From Akkermansia muciniphila (GTDB lineage Bacteria; Verrucomicrobiota; Verrucomicrobiia; Limisphaerales; BJHT01), in the NCBI GenBank assembly GCA_945861535.1, contig CAMAUZ010000049.1, positions 1 through 55,879 of the forward strand: a stretch of DNA of 55,879 nt. Reading direction: 5' to 3'. Of this stretch, positions 48,401 through 55,879 are shown one piece after another (position 1 is the stretch's first letter; each line of letters starts with the position of its first letter). Below the pieces are notes generated by a model. The model saw nothing but the letters and a program-made list of their open reading frames with translations, made no database searches and was not told where the DNA came from. A program made the position numbers and the translations under genes.

Positions 48401-48620
48401 GATCGATGAGAAGCCGCTCCATCACACGTTTGGCATTGCGGAGGCGCGGTTGGTGGCGCCGGGCGCGCCGGAGCGGTCGGTGTTGTTGCACCGCCTGGCG
48501 AATCGCGAGGCAGGGCACATGCCGCCGCTGGCGACGGGGGTGGTGGATGCGATGGCGGTGAGGTTGTTCCGCGAGTGGATCGCGGAGATGAAGCCGGGCG
48601 GGGAGAAGGCAGAAAAATAA
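45468..48620 (+). CDS. Lipoprotein fusion: CBM9-like domain, glucose/sorbosone dehydrogenase propeller, cytochrome c
   Basis: This 1050-residue protein has a lipoprotein signal with C38 (GWLGTGC). Residues 75-280 resemble a CBM9 carbohydrate-binding domain (CRWAEGPITLDGKAEDKAW, FELFLKP, WSVEGRIPWKDF). Residues 310-690 form the six-bladed propeller of PQQ-type glucose/sorbosone dehydrogenases (LAFHPGFATNGLVYL, DGHNGADLCFGNDGMLYV, SGDG, ETWAYGLRNPWKISAD, GENGQDVWEM, GANYGWSVYEG). The C-terminal part holds CMVCH at 827-831 and CAHCH at 951-955, haem c sites. The order suggests capture of a sugar, oxidation, then electron passage to cytochrome at the cell surface or periplasm. Confidence 0.92.
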   Translation: MNFPWASRCVNDGVGVAIGAVGRWALVFCVAGWLGTGCSTYHAPTGDTGASPLALIPVPSPATAPAPAPAAPPAVVFECRWAEGPITLDGKAEDKAWQGAQVHANFAMPWLGTGSHPAPTATKARLLWDRDFLYFHAEMQDRDVYAGDTNQDGNIWLSDVFELFLKPAKDKKGYYEFELNPANAKLDMYLPSRGAGGYNRFKSDGEFHLESQVRVDGSLNNYLDTDKGWSVEGRIPWKDFARTGGRPEPGEEWTFALCRYDYSVGLDEPALSTTAPLKQADFHRFEDYAPLRFVGPAALPRVAWNSSKVVGSPEPPAPYRAVAEFPNLKVQTPVNIYALPGTEELLLVELVRSGTNVSRVRQFANRAGVTDAAIVLAVPETAYGLAFHPGFATNGLVYLGGNGSGAKGAKYSRVVRYRMERGTPWRFDLQSRVVVIEWLSDGHNGADLCFGNDGMLYVTSGDGTSDSDMGAVGQDLSQLTAKVLRIDVDRPAEGKLYSVPRDNPFVGQAGVRPETWAYGLRNPWKISADRESGQIWVGENGQDVWEMARLLERGANYGWSVYEGSQPFYLSRKLGPQPLTKPTLEHHHSEARSLTGGVVYRGVKLPGLRGAYVYGDYSTGKIWGARHDGKQVTWHQELTDTAYAITGFGLDAQGELLVLDHGGGIYRLEATPPVTNAPVFPRKLSETGLFSSTKELKAEAGLIPYAVNSPLWSDGAHKERWLGLPGETKIGFTHNRAFDFPEGTVLVKEFALDLEAGNAATRRRLETRLLTKQAGEWVGYTYVWNAEQTDAVLLGAAGEDREFTVRDAGAAGGERKVKWHFPSRAECMVCHSRAAKYVLGLTEAQLNRTHDYGGGRRENQLEHLERLGILTINPQVYERDAVRREISATGLKGEKLDAAVKRVSAHPGQRGVADKSTLLPRGGVGLRKLADPADATAGLEARARSYMQANCAHCHVAAGGGNAQIELEFLTERTAMKLIDEKPLHHTFGIAEARLVAPGAPERSVLLHRLANREAGHMPPLATGVVDAMAVRLFREWIAEMKPGGEKAEK

Positions 48621-48685
48621 GGGGGCAGAAAAATGGGGAGGGGAGTCTGGGGCTGGGTTTTGGGGAAGGAATGCCGAGCTTCGTA

Positions 48686-48889
48686 GCTGCCGACGGAAGG
48701 AGGCGGACGGCCCTGACAATCACCAGCGCTCCGCCTCGTCACCTCGGCGGCTACGATGACGGTTCTGGGCCAGTGGCGATGTTCAGCGAGGTGGGATGCG
48801 CAAGCGCGGTGGGTAGGGCGCGTCTGTCCTCAGCGCGCCGCCGCACCGAGCGAACGCCCCGCGGCGCGCTGGGGACAGACGCGCCCTAC
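48686..48889. repeat. Two palindromic repeats between the lipoprotein and CotH genes
   Basis: An imperfect inverted pair of the GTAGCCGCCGACGTGAGGAG family spans about 48686-48757. Positions 48813-48840 and 48862-48889 form a 28-bp inverted repeat with one mismatch, the second copy of the element at 23769-23846. The remaining spacer to 49063 has no credible gene. Confidence 0.8.
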
Positions 48890-49063
48890 CACACGTTCCG
48901 GGAAACTGACCGCCTTCGAATGTGCGGACGCGCGCCGGGTCGCTTGGCTTGCGGGGCGGTTCTGCCGATACTCGGGGATGCGACTTGGCGCGGAGCAGCG
49001 GTGGTGATCGTGCTGGTTGCACTGCGAGCGCCGGGCGCTGATCTAATCGGAACTGATTTTCTC

Positions 49064-50263
49064 ATGGCGAAAAATTTTGTGCGGTGGATGACGCGGGGCG
49101 GGGTGACAGGCTGGGTGTGCCTCTTGCTCGTGCTCGTGACGCGCGGCGCGGGCGCGGGCGCGGCGGCGGAGCCGGATGGGAGCGCGGCGTTCTTTGCGGC
49201 AGAGAAGGTCGCGCGCATCGAGATCGAAATGGCGGCCGAGGCGTTGCCGGTGTTGCGGCGCGATCCGCATGAGTATGTGCGGGCAACGCTGCGCGAGGGC
49301 GGCGCGGTGTTCAAAGAGGTGGGCGTGCATTTGAAGGGCGGTCTCGGGACGTTTCAATCGGTGGATGAGAAGCCGTCGTTCACGCTGAATTTCGACAAGT
49401 TCACCAAGGAGCAGAAGTTCCACGGGATGGACAAGGTGCATCTGAACAATGCGGCGGAGGACGACAGTTTGCTGATGGAATATCTGGCCGCGGATTTGTT
49501 TCGCGCGGCCGGGGTGCCGTGTCCACGGGTGACGCAGGCGCGGGTGTCGCTGAACGGGCGTGATCTCGGGATGTACGTGTTCAAGGAGGGGTTCGACGGG
49601 ACGTTTCTGCAGCGGCATTTCCAGAGCAGCGACGGCGGGTTTTACGATCCGGGTTTGTCGCATGACATCAATGAGCTGAAGCCCAAGGCGTCGCGGACGG
49701 GCGCAAAAACCACGGGCGATTTGAAGGCGCTGTGGGACGCGGCGCACGAAGCGAATCTGACCGTGCGACTGCGGCGCATGGGCGAGACGTTGGATGTGGA
49801 GCGGTTCGTGACGTTCATCGCGATGGAGGCGCTGGTCGGGCACGACGATGGCTACATGGTGAACCGGAACAACTACCGGATTTATTTTGATCCCCAGCTC
49901 AAGCGGTTTGTGTTCATGCCGACCGGCATGGACCAGGTCTTCGCGGAGGAGTGTCCGTTTTATCCCAATGGAGTGGGCGTGTTGGCGCAGACGCTGGTGG
50001 AAGTGCCGGAGGGGAAGCGACGGTATGAGGCGCGGATGGTCGAGTTGTTCCAGACGGTTTGGAGTGTGCCGGAACTGGAGAAGACGATCGATCGGGTGCA
50101 GCGGCAGGTCCGGACGGTGCTGGGGCCGGCGGAGATCGCGGCGCACGCGAAGGCGGTGGGGAATCTCAAGGAAATGATCCGCACGCAGACGCGACGGATC
50201 GAGGAGCAGGTGGCGGCGATCAAGCGGGGGCGGGCGGGGAAGGTGGGGAAAAAGAAGAAGTGA
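49064..50263 (+). CDS. CotH kinase family protein, exported
   Basis: This 399-residue protein starts at ATG 49064 with a signal peptide (VTGWVCLLLVLVTRGAGAGA). CotH features are VGVHLKGGLGTFQSVDEKPSFTL, the KFHGMDKVHLNNAAEDDSLL stretch, YVFKEGFDGTFLQRHF, and the metal/active-site region HDDGYMVNRNNYRIYFDP and FMPTGMDQVF. CotH enzymes phosphorylate proteins or polysaccharides outside the cell in spore formers. Exported versions are common in Verrucomicrobia, but their substrates are unknown. The tail is very basic (RGRAGKVGKKKK). Confidence 0.92.
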   Translation: MAKNFVRWMTRGGVTGWVCLLLVLVTRGAGAGAAAEPDGSAAFFAAEKVARIEIEMAAEALPVLRRDPHEYVRATLREGGAVFKEVGVHLKGGLGTFQSVDEKPSFTLNFDKFTKEQKFHGMDKVHLNNAAEDDSLLMEYLAADLFRAAGVPCPRVTQARVSLNGRDLGMYVFKEGFDGTFLQRHFQSSDGGFYDPGLSHDINELKPKASRTGAKTTGDLKALWDAAHEANLTVRLRRMGETLDVERFVTFIAMEALVGHDDGYMVNRNNYRIYFDPQLKRFVFMPTGMDQVFAEECPFYPNGVGVLAQTLVEVPEGKRRYEARMVELFQTVWSVPELEKTIDRVQRQVRTVLGPAEIAAHAKAVGNLKEMIRTQTRRIEEQVAAIKRGRAGKVGKKKK

Positions 50264-50391
50264 TCCCGGGGCAGGGGAGGGAACGGTCGCAAAGTGCGCC
50301 ATGCGGGAAAGGGTTTCCCTGCGCCCGGCGGCGAATTGCGGGCCAATCGAATCACGGAGAATAAGCCGCGGCTCCGGTTCGTTGTTACTTC

Positions 50392-51909
50392 ATGTCATCC
50401 TCCTGTGCCCGCCGCGCCGCCTCTCCGGAACTTCACCAACATTCGTTCGAGACTGTTCTTCCTCGCCCGCGCACTGGCCTTCCAGCCTCGGCGAATCCTT
50501 GGGCGAGGTGTCCACGATGGCCGGCGGTCGTCGGGCTGTTCGCCGGGTTTTTTGTCGGGACCTTGCTGGTGTCGGGCGCGACCGTCGCCACCGACACCGC
50601 GTGGCCCCCGCCGCTACCTGGGGCGGTGAAGGGGACGGTGACGCTGCGGACGGACGAGTTCCTGCATGTGCCCGCATCGGTCGCGGAGAAACAAAAGACG
50701 GGCAAAATCGTCGCGTTCGCTGTCGCCAAGACGCCGCCCACGGTGGAACTGGCGTTCCACGATCAACTCGGGCCGGACGCCGCCAAACGCCGCCTCTGGT
50801 CGTCGTGGGGTGATATCGGCATCGCGGCGGACGGGCGCGTCTATTGCGGCATTGGCGACCACGGCCACGATGCCGAGGGCGACGCGCGCTGCTTCGTTTA
50901 TCGCTGGGATCCAAAGGCGCGGGAGCTGCGCCAGATCGTGGACATGGGCCGCGTGGTGCCGCCGCGCGCGGGCCAGCCGGCGTGGTCCAAGATTCACGCG
51001 AAGCTCGACGAGGCGGCGGATGGGAAGGTCTATTTCAGTTGCACCCTCAACGCGAGTGGCAAGGCGGGCGACCCGCGTTACGGCTTCAACGACACGCTCC
51101 CCGGCGGCCAACTCTATCGCTACGACCCGGCGACCGAGCGCGTGGAGGTGTTGGCGAATCTGCCGCCGCGCCGCTGCTCGGCCACCTCGCTGCTGGATCG
51201 CGAGCGCAATGTCTGGTGGTGCAATCTCGAGGCGGGCGGCGGCGATGCGCTCTGGGGAATCGACCTCGGGACGAAGAAAGTGGTTTATCAAGGGGCGGAT
51301 GGTTCCGTTGGTTTCAACCGCGCCTTTGCGCTGCTCCGCAACGGACAGCTCCTTTTCAACGGCACCAACGCGTTCCAGCGACTCGACCCTGTCACGGGAA
51401 AAATCCATCCCACGCAAATCCGTCCCGGTGCCTCGCCGGGCATGCGCTGCGCCACCCGCGAGTCGCGCGACGGACATGTCTATGGCGTATTCCAGGGCAC
51501 GCACGAGCTGTTCCGCTACACTCCGGCGCGCGACGAATTGCAGCTCCTCGGCCCGACCTGGCTCGCCGGCGAATACACCACCGTGTGCGAACTCTCCCCC
51601 GACGAGCGCTTCCTCTATTACCTGCCCGGCGCCCACGGTCGCGCGTGGGAAAGCGGCACGCCGCTGATTCAATTCGAGCTGGCCACCGGTCGCCGGAAGG
51701 TGCTGGCGTTCCTCGCGCCCGCCTTCGAGCGTGCCCACGATTACGTGCCCGCCGGCACTTACGGAATGAAGCTCAGCCCGGACGGCGCAACGCTCTACGT
51801 GAACTTCAACGGCCACGCCGCCGACCGCCTCCGCCCCGCGTCGATGAAACCCAACGGCTTCGGTTTGACCGCGTTTGCCGCGATCCATCTCCCCGCGTCC
51901 GAACGCTGA
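50392..51909 (+). CDS. Exported beta-propeller-like protein of unknown function
   Basis: This 505-residue protein has an N-terminal membrane or signal segment around residues 46-65 (VVGLFAGFFVGTLLVSGATV), preceded by an arginine- and proline-rich stretch. The body consists of repeated beta units: RLWSSWGDIGIAADGRVYCG, KIHAKLDEAADGKVYFS, QLYRYDPATERVEVLANLP, ATSLLDRERNVWWCNLEAGG and YGMKLSPDGATLYVNFNG. This is the layout of a seven-bladed propeller of the SMP-30/strictosidine-synthase-like group. The start is uncertain, since the only in-frame ATG gives an unusually long N-region. No catalytic residues were identified. Confidence 0.8.
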   Translation: MSSSCARRAASPELHQHSFETVLPRPRTGLPASANPWARCPRWPAVVGLFAGFFVGTLLVSGATVATDTAWPPPLPGAVKGTVTLRTDEFLHVPASVAEKQKTGKIVAFAVAKTPPTVELAFHDQLGPDAAKRRLWSSWGDIGIAADGRVYCGIGDHGHDAEGDARCFVYRWDPKARELRQIVDMGRVVPPRAGQPAWSKIHAKLDEAADGKVYFSCTLNASGKAGDPRYGFNDTLPGGQLYRYDPATERVEVLANLPPRRCSATSLLDRERNVWWCNLEAGGGDALWGIDLGTKKVVYQGADGSVGFNRAFALLRNGQLLFNGTNAFQRLDPVTGKIHPTQIRPGASPGMRCATRESRDGHVYGVFQGTHELFRYTPARDELQLLGPTWLAGEYTTVCELSPDERFLYYLPGAHGRAWESGTPLIQFELATGRRKVLAFLAPAFERAHDYVPAGTYGMKLSPDGATLYVNFNGHAADRLRPASMKPNGFGLTAFAAIHLPASER

Positions 51910-51958
51910 ACCCGTCGCCGGTTTGGAGTTCCGGTTTTAGCCGGCGGGACGGGGCCGG

Positions 51959-52063
51959 GGTACCGCAGGCGTCCGCGCCTGCGAGTTCGGGCGGCGTCTC
52001 GCCGCCCGTACCGACTCGGGGCGAGACGCCCCGCGAACTCGCAGGCGGGACGCCTGCGGTACC
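51959..52063. repeat. Palindromic element between convergent genes, possible two-way terminator
   Basis: Arms 51959-51989 and 52034-52063 are inverted copies differing by one inserted base, with GGTACCGCAGGCG at the outer edges and a GGGCGGCGTCTCGCCGCCC hairpin inside. It is a variant of the GGCAGGCATCC family. It lies between two convergent genes. A single arm of another family is near 52107-52133. Confidence 0.8.
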
Positions 52064-52145
52064 CTGACGCAACCGAACGTTGGCAGGCGGATCGGGCGCT
52101 GGGCGCGGGCCTCCGCCTCCTCACGTCGGCGGCTACACCGGCGGT

Positions 52146-53237
52146 TCAGCCCACCTTCCGCAGCTTCGTGATGCGCCCGCTTTGCACCCACTCGGCGACG
52201 AAGATGTTGCCCGCGGGATCGAAACACGCGTCGTGCGGATGCAGGAATTTGCCCGAGACCCAGCCCTCGCCCTTTTCGCTGCGCCGCAGTTTGAGCCCAT
52301 CCTTGAGCACCTGCGCGCGCCACTCGGGGTCTTCGCCGAGATGCGTGATGACCTTGTCGTCCTTGTCCAACAGCGTGACGCGCGCCTGCAAATCCGGCAC
52401 GAGCATCACGTCGCCGCGCGTGTCGATGTTCGCCGGCAGGAGAAAGCCATCGACCGTCTTGAGATGCTTGCCCTCGAGGGTGAACCATTGCAGCCGCTTG
52501 TTCGCGCGGTCACACACCGCCACGGACGGCGCGCGCCCCGGCCGGTCATCCAGCCAGATGCCGTGCGGCGTGTTGAACTGCCCCGGCCCGTTCCCCGGCT
52601 CGCCAAACTTCGCCAGCCACTTCCCGTCCTTGTCATACCGATGGATGCGGAACGAGCCGTAGCCATCGGCGAGAAAGAATCCGCCGTCGGGCAGAAACGC
52701 ATAGTTCGTCGGCATGAACGCGTCACGCCCCCAGCGCTTGACCGGCTTGGTGTCCTCATCTTTCGCATAGACGCCGGAATCCATCGGCGCGTGCTTTTCC
52801 CACACGACTTCGCCCTTGAGCGTGAGCTTGGCGAAGCTCTTGACCTGCTGATACGCGGTGACCCACAGGAACTGCTCCTTGCCCTCGGTGCGCACCTCGA
52901 GGCCGTGCCCGCCCCCTTGAAACTGATTGCCAAACGCGCGCACAAACTTCCCCGCGGCATCGAACACAAAAATCGCCGGATGATCCTTCAGATTCTCGCG
53001 CCCCTCGTGGATGACATAGAGATTGTTGTCGCGGTCCACCGCGACATTGTGCGTCGTCTGCCACGAGTACTTGTCCGGGAGTTGCGCCCAATTGTGCAGG
53101 ACCTCGTACCGATGCTCGCCCGTGCCGATGACGAGCTGTTTCTCGGACTTCTGGGCGGTGAGCACCTGCGGCGCGGCCAGCGCGGCGGCGGTGGTGGCGA
53201 CAAACTGGCGGCGGGAGATGGACAGTGAAGTTTTCAT
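52146..53237 (-). CDS. NHL-repeat / six-bladed propeller protein with Tat signal
   Basis: This 363-residue protein starts with a twin-arginine signal (ISRRQFVATTAAALAAPQVL). Repeated NHL-type blades follow: NVAVDRDNNLYVIHEG, TNYAFLPDGGFFLADGYGS, GQFNTPHGIWLDD, VAVCDRANKRLQWF and LHPHDACFDPAGNIFVAEW. The fold is close to peptidyl-alpha-hydroxyglycine lyase and SMP-30 propellers. The enzymatic role is not known. Tat export implies folding, perhaps with a cofactor, before crossing the membrane. Confidence 0.9.
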   Translation of the reverse strand: MKTSLSISRRQFVATTAAALAAPQVLTAQKSEKQLVIGTGEHRYEVLHNWAQLPDKYSWQTTHNVAVDRDNNLYVIHEGRENLKDHPAIFVFDAAGKFVRAFGNQFQGGGHGLEVRTEGKEQFLWVTAYQQVKSFAKLTLKGEVVWEKHAPMDSGVYAKDEDTKPVKRWGRDAFMPTNYAFLPDGGFFLADGYGSFRIHRYDKDGKWLAKFGEPGNGPGQFNTPHGIWLDDRPGRAPSVAVCDRANKRLQWFTLEGKHLKTVDGFLLPANIDTRGDVMLVPDLQARVTLLDKDDKVITHLGEDPEWRAQVLKDGLKLRRSEKGEGWVSGKFLHPHDACFDPAGNIFVAEWVQSGRITKLRKVG

Positions 53238-53339
53238 GATAAATGCAGGGACAAATTTAGGTTATGGAACGCCGCAGAGAATAGGCGCGGCGACGGCGGG
53301 CGCAACAACGGGGTTGTCGGACCCGTGGCGCGGGGGCGC

Positions 53340-53589
53340 ATCTCAGTTTCTTGCACGCGGCTTGGCGTCGGCGCCAGCCAGGTGGGGCAGGCATCCTTGC
53401 CTGCCAGTTGGCGGGCATCCCTGCCCCGTGTTCCCAGTTCGGCGGGGTGCTCGGCCAGGGAAACGGGCGGCAGGGATGCCGCCCGAACTGGCAGGCATGG
53501 ATGCCTGCCCCACCGCGCCCGCGCGCGCGCCGCCGCCGGTTTCCTCGAGCACGGCACCCGTGCCTGCCGGAGGTGCAGGAAACTGAGAT
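53340..53589. repeat. 250-bp palindromic element with 17-bp terminal inverted repeats (copy B)
   Basis: Ends 53340-53356 (ATCTCAGTTTCTTGCAC) and 53573-53589 are inverted with one mismatch. Nested hairpins with GGGGCAGGCATCCTTGCC and GGCAGGGATGCCGCC cores fill the middle, and the first 190 bases match 18171-18360. It has the form of a miniature non-coding mobile element. No transposase is in the window. It lies between divergent genes. Confidence 0.88.
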
Positions 53590-53669
53590 TCGCCCTGCCA
53601 ATCCGGCGGGCAATTTTCTTGCCGCACCCGGAGACGGCCCGGATATTCGCGCGCCATTTCAGCGCACCC

Positions 53670-54458
53670 ATGAAAACCCTGCTGCCTCCCAATCGTTTCA
53701 AACACGCCGTCGTCGCGCGCCAGGCGCAGATCGGTCTCTGGAGCAGCCTGTGCAGCAATCTCACCGTCGAAGTCATCGCCGGCGCGGGTTTCGACTGGCT
53801 CCTGCTCGACACCGAGCACGCGCCGAATGAACTGCCCGCCATGTTCAACCACCTCCAGGCCATGACCGGCGGCACCGCGTCCGCCGTCATCCGTCCGGCC
53901 TGGAACGACCCCATCCTCTTCAAACGCTACCTCGACATCGGCGCGCAAAACTTCCTCGTCCCCATGGTGCAAAACGCCGACCAGGCCCGCGCCGCCGTCG
54001 CCGCCACGCGCTATCCGCCGAGCGGAATCCGCGGCGTCTCTGTTGCCAATCGCGCCAACCGCTACGGCCGCGTGAAAGATTATTTCCAGCGCGCCAACGA
54101 CGAAATCTGCGTCGTCGTGCAAATCGAAACCCGCGAAGCCCTCGCCAATCTCGAAGCCATCGCCGCCGTCCCCGGCGTGGACGCCCTCTTCATCGGCCCC
54201 AGCGACCTCGCCGCCGACCTCGGCCAGCTTGGCAACCCCGGCCATCCCGTCGTGCGCACCGCCATCGAAGCCGCCTTGTTGCGCATCCATCAAACCGGCA
54301 AGGCCTCGGGAATTCTCACCGGCGTCGAGGCCGACGCGCGCCACTGGCTCGCGCTCGGCTCCACCGTCGTCGCCGTCGGCAGCGACCTGAGCCTGCTCGC
54401 CAAGCACAGCGAGGAACTCGCCGCCCGCTTCAAAACCCCCGCCGCCATCGCCTCGTGA
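53670..54458 (+). CDS. HpcH/HpaI-type class II aldolase
   Basis: This 262-residue aldolase cleaves 2-keto-3-deoxy sugar acids or 4-hydroxy-2-oxo acids to pyruvate and an aldehyde using a divalent metal. Conserved parts are IGLWSSLCSNLTVEVIAGAGFDWLLLDTEHAPN, VIRPAWND, GAQNFLVPMVQNADQA, metal ligands in VVQIETREAL (glutamate) and FIGPSDLAADLG (aspartate). It starts at ATG 53670. Its stop overlaps the start of the next dehydrogenase gene (TGATG), so both form one sugar-acid breakdown unit. Confidence 0.95.
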   Translation: MKTLLPPNRFKHAVVARQAQIGLWSSLCSNLTVEVIAGAGFDWLLLDTEHAPNELPAMFNHLQAMTGGTASAVIRPAWNDPILFKRYLDIGAQNFLVPMVQNADQARAAVAATRYPPSGIRGVSVANRANRYGRVKDYFQRANDEICVVVQIETREALANLEAIAAVPGVDALFIGPSDLAADLGQLGNPGHPVVRTAIEAALLRIHQTGKASGILTGVEADARHWLALGSTVVAVGSDLSLLAKHSEELAARFKTPAAIAS

Positions 54459-55519
54459 TGCCCGTCCCCGTCGAACTCCTCCGCCAGCAAACCGCCGCCA
54501 TTCTCACGAGTTGGGGACTCCCACCCGACCACGTCGCCGCCACCACGCACGTCCTCACCGAGGCCGACCTGCGCGGCGTTGATTCCCACGGCGTCTCGAT
54601 GCTCACGCTCTACGACGACTACCGTCGCACCGGGAAAATGACCCTCCGCCCCGCCGTCCGCGTCGTCCGCGAATCCCCCGTCACCGCGCTCCTCGATGGC
54701 GACGGCGGCCTTGGCCATTGCCCCGGCCTGCGCGCAATGGACCTCGCCATCACCAAATGCGCCGCCACCGGCGTCGGCGTCGTGGCCGTCCGCAATTCCA
54801 ATCACTACGGCGCCGCCGGCGTGTACGCCTTGCGCGCCGTCGCCCGTGGTTTCATCGGCATCTCGACCACCGCGACGTGGCGTCCGGCCATCGTCCCCAC
54901 GTTTGGCGCGCAGGCCATGCTCGGCACCAACCCCATCGCCTTCGCCGCACCCACGCGCCGCCATCTCCCCTTCTGCCTCGACATGGCCACGAGCACGGTG
55001 GCCCTGAACAAAGTGAAACTGGCCGCGCTCGTCGGCCAACCCATCCTCCCCGGCTGGGCGCTCGACGACCAGGGCCACACCGTGACCGACCCCGCCGTCG
55101 CGATGAAACACATCGCCCTCACCCCGCTCGGCGGCACGCCGGAAATGTCCAGCCACAAAGGCTACGGCCTCGCGGCCATGGTCGAGATCCTCTCCACCAC
55201 TCTCGCCGGCGCCGCCTTCGCCCCCAGCCGCGCCGCGCAACACCCCGACGCCCCGCGCTACGACGTCGGCCACTTTTTTCTCGCCCTCGACCCCCGCGCC
55301 TTCCGCGACGAAGGCGACTTCGAGACCGACCTCGACGCGATGATCGACGCCCTCCACGCCACCCGCCGCGCCGATCCCGACGACCCCGTCCTCGTCCCCG
55401 GCGAACCCGAAGAACACTGCCGCACCGCGCGCGAGCGTGACGGCATCCCCCTCGCCGCCGAACTCCTCGCCAAACTCCGCGGCATCGCCCAGGCGACCGG
55501 CGCAGAGTGGTTGTTGTAA
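54458..55519 (+). CDS. Ldh family (malate/lactate/ureidoglycolate-type) dehydrogenase
   Basis: This 353-residue NAD(P)-dependent 2-hydroxy-acid dehydrogenase of the LDH2/MDH2 family has DLRGVDSHGVSML (catalytic histidine region), VRNSNHYGAAGVYAL, MLGTNPIAFAAP, LDMATSTVALNKVKLAA and SSHKGYGLAAMVEIL. Family members oxidise sulfolactate, 2,3-diketogulonate or similar sugar-acid derivatives. Coupling to the HpaI-type aldolase suggests catabolism of a deoxy-keto sugar acid. An in-frame GTG at 54455 directly precedes the ATG I chose. Confidence 0.95.
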   Translation: MPVPVELLRQQTAAILTSWGLPPDHVAATTHVLTEADLRGVDSHGVSMLTLYDDYRRTGKMTLRPAVRVVRESPVTALLDGDGGLGHCPGLRAMDLAITKCAATGVGVVAVRNSNHYGAAGVYALRAVARGFIGISTTATWRPAIVPTFGAQAMLGTNPIAFAAPTRRHLPFCLDMATSTVALNKVKLAALVGQPILPGWALDDQGHTVTDPAVAMKHIALTPLGGTPEMSSHKGYGLAAMVEILSTTLAGAAFAPSRAAQHPDAPRYDVGHFFLALDPRAFRDEGDFETDLDAMIDALHATRRADPDDPVLVPGEPEEHCRTARERDGIPLAAELLAKLRGIAQATGAEWLL

Positions 55520-55615
55520 TCCTCACCCTTCCGGTAGGGACGCGTTGCGCGCGTCCGTGACCTGTCCCCGTCCCCGCCGCCGCGGGCGCTTGCCCCCACC
55601 GTCGTCCTCAGTCCC

Positions 55616-55879
55616 TCACGGCGATTCCCAGTCCGGCTCGCTGATATTCACCTGCACTCCGGGGATTATCGGGATGGGCATGGAAATGCACTCGAGGTCC
55701 GGCCCGCGCGGGTGCAGGCGGCAGGCGCGGCGGTGAAAGAACACCTGTTTGGCCTCCCCGGCCCCGCGCAGGTTAAAGGCCGTCACCCGGTAAAACCACG
55801 GCTCGCCGGGGACGGGCTGCGCGATGGTGAATTCCAGCGCCGGCGTCTCGCCGATAAGTTCATACGTCTGGCCTTCGGG
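55616..55879 (-). CDS. C-terminal part of a fibronectin-III-like protein, start outside window
   Basis: The frame enters from the right edge and ends in TGA at 55616-55618, leaving 87 residues. YELIGETPALEFTIAQP, WFYRVTAFNLRGAG and EAKQVFFHRRACRLHP have the strand pattern of the end of a fibronectin type III domain. It is likely the tail of an exported or surface protein. It is convergent with the Ldh-family gene. Confidence 0.75.
   Translation of the reverse strand, partial: PEGQTYELIGETPALEFTIAQPVPGEPWFYRVTAFNLRGAGEAKQVFFHRRACRLHPRGPDLECISMPIPIIPGVQVNISEPDWESP

Noticed and set aside
53325-53669. N-terminal extension of the HpaI-type aldolase
   Set aside because: It is read from the 250-bp palindromic element. 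The enzyme's homologous region starts at ATG 53670.

Overview
The window is about 56 kb of GC-rich bacterial DNA with no rRNA, tRNA or CRISPR that I could see. It most resembles a Verrucomicrobiota genome of the Pedosphaera/Limisphaera type. The reasons are a DUF1501 gene lying downstream of a cytochrome-type DUF1549/DUF1553 gene, a glucose/sorbosone-dehydrogenase propeller fused to cytochrome c, CotH and NHL-type export proteins, weak or absent Shine-Dalgarno sites, and intergenic spaces filled with long perfect inverted repeats of several families. This placement is inferred from gene content and was not tested by alignment.

Left part (1-10.3 kb): a partial zinc alcohol dehydrogenase diverges from a DedA membrane protein. 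Next comes a minus-strand two-component cluster: a REC-PAS-PAS histidine kinase, three receiver-only regulators and a NagB-like sugar-phosphate isomerase. One regulator and the start of the NagB-like gene are tandemly duplicated. A phosphate-starvation unit follows, with an OprP/OprO-like porin broken by a C7 frameshift, PstS, and a Pho-box-like site upstream.

Middle (10.7-27.3 kb): a tight four-gene operon encodes a SulP transporter, DabA and two NuoL/NuoM-like proton-channel subunits, which looks like an energy-coupled inorganic-carbon uptake system. Next is a tripartite RND efflux system (response regulator, sensor kinase, membrane fusion protein, RND pump, TolC) with an RraA-like gene translationally coupled to the pump. 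The TolC N-terminus, including its signal-peptide core, is written by dispersed repeat DNA.

28-37 kb: an iron-type alcohol dehydrogenase, a PfkB sugar kinase, a GNAT acetyltransferase, two small proteins, a HicBA toxin-antitoxin pair, two tandem Uma2 nucleases, then trpB and trpF on the minus strand. Copies of the trpB 3' end sit beside the Uma2 and HicA genes.

37-45 kb: an HNH nuclease, a RelBE-type pair and two copies of a 120-codon gene are interleaved with two detached copies of a DUF1501 3' end. The complete DUF1501 gene and its PSD1/cytochrome partner follow.

45-56 kb: exported oxidative and surface proteins (CBM9-propeller-cytochrome lipoprotein, CotH, two beta-propeller proteins), a HpaI-type aldolase coupled to an Ldh-family dehydrogenase, and the end of a fibronectin-III-like protein.

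The most unusual feature is a repeated architecture at three loci (nagB, trpB, DUF1501): a short piece of a housekeeping gene is copied next to a small accessory gene module, with the junction at or close to the accessory gene's stop codon at the trpB and DUF1501 loci. I suggest that this serial duplication of gene ends around toxin-antitoxin, nuclease and regulator modules, together with the repeat families that write parts of proteins, is the part most worth following up.
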